Shown here: in pieces, positions 59,802 through 64,000 of the stretch
How the letters are laid out: the number at the start of each line of letters is the position of its first letter
Position numbering within the stretch: the first letter of the stretch is position 1
Origin: Thermatribacter sp048814795
GTDB taxonomy: Bacteria > Atribacterota > Atribacteria > Atribacterales > Thermatribacteraceae
Length of the DNA: 64,000 bases
Direction: 5' to 3'
Assembly (NCBI GenBank): GCA_048814795.1
Contig: CP184673.1
Location: 1 to 64,000, forward strand
Position numbers and translations under genes: made by a program
Notes under the pieces: model-generated
The model's input: only the letters and a program-made list of their open reading frames with translations
The model's database searches: none
What the model was told of the DNA's origin: nothing

Positions 59802-60620
59802 TCATTCTTTAAAAGCCCCTGCAGTGAGTCCAGCCACAATGGATTTCCCAGCAAGGAGAGCCACCACCAGGGGCGGGATAGTGTATATCATACTTCCTGC
59901 CATGAGTTTGTTCCACTGCACCCCATACTGACCGATGAAAACATAAAGTCCTATACTGAGTGGCCGCATGGCTTCTGCTTTTATAAAAGCCAGGGGAACG
60001 ATGAAGTTGCCCCAGGCCAGAAGAAAAACCAGTATGGAAACTGAAGCAATGCCCGGTGCAGAAAGCGGTAAAACAATGCTGGTAAATATTTTGAAATATC
60101 CTGCACCATCAATAAGTGCCGCTTCAATCAATCCCGAAGGCACAGAAACCATGTAAGACCGTAAAATGATTATGGCAAAAGGAGCCAGAAACACTGAGAG
60201 GGCCAGCATTACTCCAAAATGGGAATCGATCAACTTCATCCTGGTAAACATCAGAAAGAGGGGAATGATCACCGCCGTGTAGGGAAGCATCTGAACAAAG
60301 GCAAAAAGAAAATTTACGGCGCTTTTAAAGGGAAACCTGAACTTGGTCAACACAAAAGGAGCCGGGAGCGAAATCAGTAGAGTCAAAAAAAGAGTCCCAA
60401 AAGCAATGATAAAACTGTTTTTGATGTATGGAAGAAGCGTTAACAACGCTTCCCGGTAGTAACCCAGGCTCGGGTTCGGAGGGAAAAGATAGGGAGGTTT
60501 ATGGAAAATCTCTTCAGTGGACATAAAACCCCCAACAGCAATGAAGTAAAGAGGAGAGACCACCAGAGCAACCACCAGGGCAACCAGCGCACTCCACTTC
60601 CACCCTCTTTGTTTTTTCAA
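59802..60620 (-). CDS. Sugar ABC transporter permease, MalG type
   Basis: A 272-residue permease, EAA loop IEAALIDGAGYFKIFTSIVLPLSAPG near 170. The first helix VALVVALVVSPLYFIAVGGF follows a basic N terminus. The frame is open to 60668, but TTG at 60620 has AGAGGTGA upstream and lies 7 bp after the partner permease stop. Works with the MalF-type gene and binding protein upstream and delivers substrate for the GH31 enzyme. Confidence 0.88.
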   Translation of the reverse strand: MKKQRGWKWSALVALVVALVVSPLYFIAVGGFMSTEEIFHKPPYLFPPNPSLGYYREALLTLLPYIKNSFIIAFGTLFLTLLISLPAPFVLTKFRFPFKSAVNFLFAFVQMLPYTAVIIPLFLMFTRMKLIDSHFGVMLALSVFLAPFAIIILRSYMVSVPSGLIEAALIDGAGYFKIFTSIVLPLSAPGIASVSILVFLLAWGNFIVPLAFIKAEAMRPLSIGLYVFIGQYGVQWNKLMAGSMIYTIPPLVVALLAGKSIVAGLTAGAFKE

Positions 60621-60627
60621 CGGTTTT

Positions 60628-61500
60628 TCACCTCTCTTCCAATCTGACACGGTTAGAAAAGCCCACAAAGAGAATCACGATTATCTGCATTAGCACCAGA
60701 ACAGCCGCAGATTTCCCAAACTGAAAGCGGTCAAAAGCGAGAGAATAAGAAAGGGTGCTCAGAAGATGGGAAGCCCCTCCTGGACCTCCCCTGGTGATGA
60801 TCCATACCAGATCAAAAACCTTGAAAGTAAGGATACACCCTAAAACAAAGGTGGCCACTATTACTGGCTTTAGCATAGGAAGAGTGATGTACATAACTTT
60901 CTGCCAGCCTGCCGCACCATCTATTTCAGAACTCTCATACAGCTCTTCAGGAATCTGTTGCATACCGGTATAAAGCAGAATAAAATTGAAGGGAATACCC
61001 AACCACACGTTAACCGCAGTCAAAGAATAAATAACTGTTTTTTCCGAAGTTATCCAGCGCACAGGTTCTCGAATCCAGTTTAAACTGGCGAGCAAATTGT
61101 TCAAAAACCCATTATCATTGAGAAACCAGCGGAAAAAAGATCCGGAAACCATGATGGGCATAACCCAGGGGATCATTACCAGAGCCTGCAGAAAACCCTT
61201 CAAGGGAAATTCGTAATTAAACAGAAGAGCCAGCAGAAATCCGACCACCATTTGCAAAAGGATAGAGAGCAGGGTGAAAATGATAGTGTTATAAAGGGCT
61301 CTCCAGAATAAAGCATCACCCAGGATTGTTCTGTAATTTAAAGAGCCTACGTCTCGTGCTGTACCGCGGATGTAGCTGATCAAATTAACATCCCTCAAGC
61401 TCAAAAAAAAGTTATAAACAACAGGATAAACGCCAAAAATAAATATTAAAACCAGAGAGGGTAGCAAAAAAAGAAAAAGAGTTATTTTGGGTATTTTCAC
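60628..61500 (-). CDS. Sugar ABC transporter permease, MalF type
   Basis: A 290-residue permease with six helices and EAA loop YESSEIDGAAGWQKVMYITLPML near 200. Start GTG 61500 with AAGGGGG upstream. It follows the binding-protein gene after a hairpin and precedes the MalG-type gene. Confidence 0.9.
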   Translation of the reverse strand: MKIPKITLFLFLLPSLVLIFIFGVYPVVYNFFLSLRDVNLISYIRGTARDVGSLNYRTILGDALFWRALYNTIIFTLLSILLQMVVGFLLALLFNYEFPLKGFLQALVMIPWVMPIMVSGSFFRWFLNDNGFLNNLLASLNWIREPVRWITSEKTVIYSLTAVNVWLGIPFNFILLYTGMQQIPEELYESSEIDGAAGWQKVMYITLPMLKPVIVATFVLGCILTFKVFDLVWIITRGGPGGASHLLSTLSYSLAFDRFQFGKSAAVLVLMQIIVILFVGFSNRVRLEER

Positions 61501-61581
61501 TCTGTTTCCCCCTTCAAAACCACTTAAAAGTTTACCAAAAGATCGTCCTTCTCAAAAATTCAAAGTAGTTAGAAATCAAAT

Positions 61582-61604
61582 GCGGGGAGGAGCTTCCTCC
61601 CCGC
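61582..61604 (-). terminator. Hairpin between binding protein and permease genes
   Basis: GCGGGGAGGA (61582-61591) pairs perfectly with 61595-61604 around a 3-base loop, followed on the minus strand by ATTTGATTTC. Fourth case in the window of a stem directly after a binding-protein gene. Confidence 0.7.
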
Positions 61605-61611
61605 TTAATAT

Positions 61612-62946
61612 TTACTGCCCCTTTGCCCTGGTTAGAACCTCTTCCAGAATCTCTCTGGCCCGAGCCTTGCTCGCTTCATACTCTTCAGGAGTAAATATAT
61701 TCTTTATATTTTGAGCTGCCTCTTTAAATGCTGCCTCAGGTGTCTGTGCTCCAGTGAGGGATCTCTGCAAAGCCAGAGCAAGTTCGTTGGAAACGTCAGG
61801 ATACTTATCCATTCCTCCCATAGGTGGCCTGGGTACTGCATAAGCGGCCTGCTCAATGAAAACTTTAAATTCGGGGCGCTCTCCTGCAATCTTTGTTGCG
61901 TAAGAAGCCAGAGTTGGAATGTGACCTGTCCATTTCTTATAGTACTCGTCCAGCTTCTCTCCAAACCAGATCCGGAGCAGTTCCCAGGCATATTTGGCTT
62001 TCTCGCTGTCTGAAGTGGTAACGCCCACACACTCTCCTCCAAAGGGTAAAACAGCAGACTTCATACCAGCTTCAGGGACTGGGAAAGGAGTTACTTTCAC
62101 GTCACCCATCTTTTCCAGAACATCCGGGAGCAGGTGCCAGCCAAACTCCCAGTTGCCATTGATCATCATCGCCGCCTGACCGTTCATAAACCAGATGGTA
62201 ACGTCACCCTGGTCTTTTAAACCAATCACATCCCGAGGAGTATACCCTTCCTGCACCAGTCCGGTAACAAATTCGAGAGCCTCAATGGCCTCGGGCTGAT
62301 CCAGTTCCAGAAGACTTCCCCCGTTGCTCCACAGGAAAGGCTCAAACTGCCAGGTGCCAGCTTCATCCGCTCCCGCATACAGCATGAGCCCATACAGGTT
62401 CAGATTTTCTTTAATTTTCTTAGAGGTATCCTGGAGTTCTGCCCAGGTTTTTGGAGGTTCTCCAACACCCGCTTCTTTGAGGAAATTTTCGCGATAGAAA
62501 ATGGCCAGGTTGTTGGTGTGCACCTGCAAAGCATAAATATCATTGTCCTTGCTGGTCAAAAGCCGATGACCAGGGAAGAAGTCCATCCAGAAATCCTCGC
62601 CCAAATCCTGCATCACGTTATCAGTGATTTTCTGAAAAACACCTGCTTCTATCAACTGGGGCACCCAGGGATTATCCAGATATACCAGGTCCGGCAAAGT
62701 GTTAGAAATGGCTTGTTGAAGAATAGTGGACATGTATTCAGCGAAAGGAATGTATACATAGTTCACTTCCACGTCGGGATGCGCTTTTTGAAGCTCAGGA
62801 ATCAAAACTTGCTGGATAAACTGAGCAACCTGTTCAGTAGGATTAGAATAGCTCTGGAAAGTAAGGGTGGTAGTGGCAAAAGCCCCAAAACTTACTCCCA
62901 AAGATAGCACCAAAACCAGTAAACCAACTAACAACTTCTTGCTCAC
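61612..62946 (-). CDS. Extracellular solute-binding protein, family 1 (sugar ABC importer)
   Basis: A 444-residue secreted binding protein with signal peptide 1-25 (ending SFGAFATT). Family 1 landmarks: PDLVYLDNPWVPQLIEAGVFQ near 85, YALQVHTNNLAIFYREN near 135, and GQAAMMINGNWEFGW near 240, a typical ligand-cleft region. Start GTG 62946 with AAGGGGG upstream. First of the four-gene locus binding protein, MalF, MalG, GH31; substrate probably an alpha-linked xylose or glucose oligosaccharide. Confidence 0.88.
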   Translation of the reverse strand: MSKKLLVGLLVLVLSLGVSFGAFATTTLTFQSYSNPTEQVAQFIQQVLIPELQKAHPDVEVNYVYIPFAEYMSTILQQAISNTLPDLVYLDNPWVPQLIEAGVFQKITDNVMQDLGEDFWMDFFPGHRLLTSKDNDIYALQVHTNNLAIFYRENFLKEAGVGEPPKTWAELQDTSKKIKENLNLYGLMLYAGADEAGTWQFEPFLWSNGGSLLELDQPEAIEALEFVTGLVQEGYTPRDVIGLKDQGDVTIWFMNGQAAMMINGNWEFGWHLLPDVLEKMGDVKVTPFPVPEAGMKSAVLPFGGECVGVTTSDSEKAKYAWELLRIWFGEKLDEYYKKWTGHIPTLASYATKIAGERPEFKVFIEQAAYAVPRPPMGGMDKYPDVSNELALALQRSLTGAQTPEAAFKEAAQNIKNIFTPEEYEASKARAREILEEVLTRAKGQ

Positions 62947-63177
62947 ATTAATCTACCCCCTTAATTTCAAAACCTGACTAAAGATTACCAATCCGCAAAT
63001 CCTGCACCAGTTCACCACTCATAATTCAAGCAGTGAAAAACACCATGACTTGTTTATCAAGGCGAATTTTCTCTTTCCTTTTTCACCTCCTTTTTAAAAA
63101 TACTTCCACCGCATTCAGCTTACCAAGGGATATGCTCCGGCATTGGTCTTACCATCTTACCTCTTTCGTGCAAAAAA
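62947..63177. other. Intergenic region with ribosome-site-led mini frames
   Basis: 230 bp between the GH127 stop and the binding-protein start. On the minus strand GGAGGTGATTT at about 63177-63187 precedes an 18-codon frame starting TTG (63160-63170 area), and AAGGAGGTG at about 63082-63090 precedes a very short frame. These may be leader peptides or decayed starts. No strong promoter hexamers were found. Confidence 0.35.
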
Positions 63178-64000
63178 TCACCTCCCCTGAAGCCAAACCT
63201 TCATGGGTCCTGGAGTTCGGTTTGCCCAGGCATAGTAGGGGATTGCGGCAAATTCCACTTCTCTCCTCAGGCGAGCAGCTTCTTGAGCCGGAAGGTAGAG
63301 GCTTTTCCAGGAATTCAGATCGATGACATAACCTTTTCCTTTGATGACCACAATACCCCCGAGGATACCCCTGTACTCTTCTTTCAACCTTTCATTTCTA
63401 AGGACTTCCAGCTCCCAGATATCCACTCCCGGGTTATCCTCTCCCTCCACGCAGTACACAAGGGGACCTCGACGGACAGCGATTTTTCCAACATTCTCGC
63501 TCACGTACGGATGACTCTCAAGGAATTCCGGTTGCATCCCGAGGTTCAAAGTTACTGTATCGCCCTCGCGCCACTCTCGTTGCACCACAAGGTATCCCTT
63601 CTCAAGAACAGGATCAACTGCTTCACCGTTCACGCTCAAAGAAAACCTCCTGCACCAATCAGGCTTCCTTAAGAAAAGAGAAAACGCGGCATTTCCACCT
63701 ACTCTAAACTCTACCAACCCTCCCCAGGGATAATAGGTCTTTTCCTCTATTTTTATTCTGGAACCATTCACCTCAAATTCAGAAACGTTGCTAGCATAGA
63801 GATTAACCCATATCCCCTCAGAAGAAAGCGTATAAAGATATCCAGGAATGGAAGTCAAAGTTCTCGCCACATTCGGAGGACAACAAGCACAGGCAAACCA
63901 TCTCTGCCTCCGATGGCCACCCCTGTCTGCCAGAGGATTGACATAGAAGTATTCCTTTCCATCTATTGAAATTCCCGGAAGAACCCCATTGTACAGCGCC
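63178..64000 (-). CDS. GH127 beta-L-arabinofuranosidase-like enzyme (partial, 5' end outside window)
   Basis: C-terminal 273 residues of a GH127 (DUF1680) protein, open through the window edge. LYNGVLPGISIDG, EYFYVNPLADR and WFACACCPPNVARTL are diagnostic; the Cys pair of CACC includes the thiolate nucleophile and zinc ligands. The rest is beta-rich and ends WLQGR. Releases L-arabinose from arabino-oligosaccharides. The GTG that begins the visible frame at 63870 is internal. It lies upstream of the importer and GH31 gene on the same strand, consistent with hemicellulose use. Confidence 0.85.
   Translation of the reverse strand, partial: ALYNGVLPGISIDGKEYFYVNPLADRGGHRRQRWFACACCPPNVARTLTSIPGYLYTLSSEGIWVNLYASNVSEFEVNGSRIKIEEKTYYPWGGLVEFRVGGNAAFSLFLRKPDWCRRFSLSVNGEAVDPVLEKGYLVVQREWREGDTVTLNLGMQPEFLESHPYVSENVGKIAVRRGPLVYCVEGEDNPGVDIWELEVLRNERLKEEYRGILGGIVVIKGKGYVIDLNSWKSLYLPAQEAARLRREVEFAAIPYYAWANRTPGPMKVWLQGR

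Noticed and set aside
1..64000. tRNA, rRNA, tmRNA or type III (cas10) genes
   Set aside because: No recognisable T-loop/anticodon arrangement, rRNA core sequence or Cas10/Csm/Cmr protein was found on reading both strands.

Overview
The window reads as chromosomal DNA of a thermophilic, sugar-fermenting bacterium. The evidence is at least five ABC uptake loci for sugars or peptides, two M29 (thermophilic) aminopeptidases, a KaiC-like ATPase with the small partner protein typical of thermophiles, a type I-B CRISPR-Cas locus and moderate GC. Atribacterota, Thermotogota, Dictyoglomota or a thermophilic Firmicute would all fit. No rRNA or tRNA gene was seen, so lineage is inference only.

Layout. 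0-7 kb: end of a sugar ABC operon on the plus strand (permease, URO-D-like protein, ribokinase), then a minus-strand sugar ABC operon (binding protein, two permeases) and a creatinase-like M24 protein without metal ligands. 7.4-14 kb: small zinc-ribbon and DnaJ-motif proteins, then an exopolysaccharide operon: a BcsB-like protein, a family 2 glycosyltransferase with an N-terminal MshEN (c-di-GMP-binding type) domain and a frameshift at a T6 tract, and a polytopic membrane protein. 14-27 kb: one ten-gene minus-strand operon led by a ROK regulator, with a URO-D-like protein, a ribose-type ABC importer, NagB-like and NagA enzymes, an old-yellow-enzyme flavoprotein, a Gfo/Idh/MocA dehydrogenase and a fucose-isomerase-like protein. 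It is probably a pathway for an unusual (amino)sugar.

27-39.5 kb: a decayed transposase, then cas8b-cas7-cas5-cas3-cas4-cas1-cas2 on the minus strand with no cas6, two unrelated plus-strand genes, and a 7-repeat array transcribed leftwards toward cas. The leader flank holds an inverted-repeat element, a cluster of REP-like palindromes and a lysO remnant. 39.5-47.3 kb: a complete oligopeptide ABC operon with two M29 aminopeptidases upstream, a peptide uptake and hydrolysis unit. 47.3-51.5 kb: a secreted protein, the KaiC-like pair, a replication-initiator-like winged-helix protein with a small CxxC protein, and lysO split into two genes. 51.8-57 kb: a PAS/GAF/GGDEF/HD-GYP protein, then a graveyard of floA, ABC ATPase and diguanylate cyclase remnants. 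57.8-64 kb: GH31 glycosidase, sugar ABC importer and the end of a GH127 arabinofuranosidase, a plant-polysaccharide utilisation locus.

The most notable signal is regulatory. A 13-bp palindrome (GNCAG-N3-CTGNC) lies exactly 12 bp upstream of a -10-like hexamer in front of three otherwise unrelated units: the cas operon, an 80-aa helical protein, and a 116-aa protein that appears to start at CTG. This suggests a shared regulator or alternative sigma factor linking CRISPR defence to two uncharacterised small genes.
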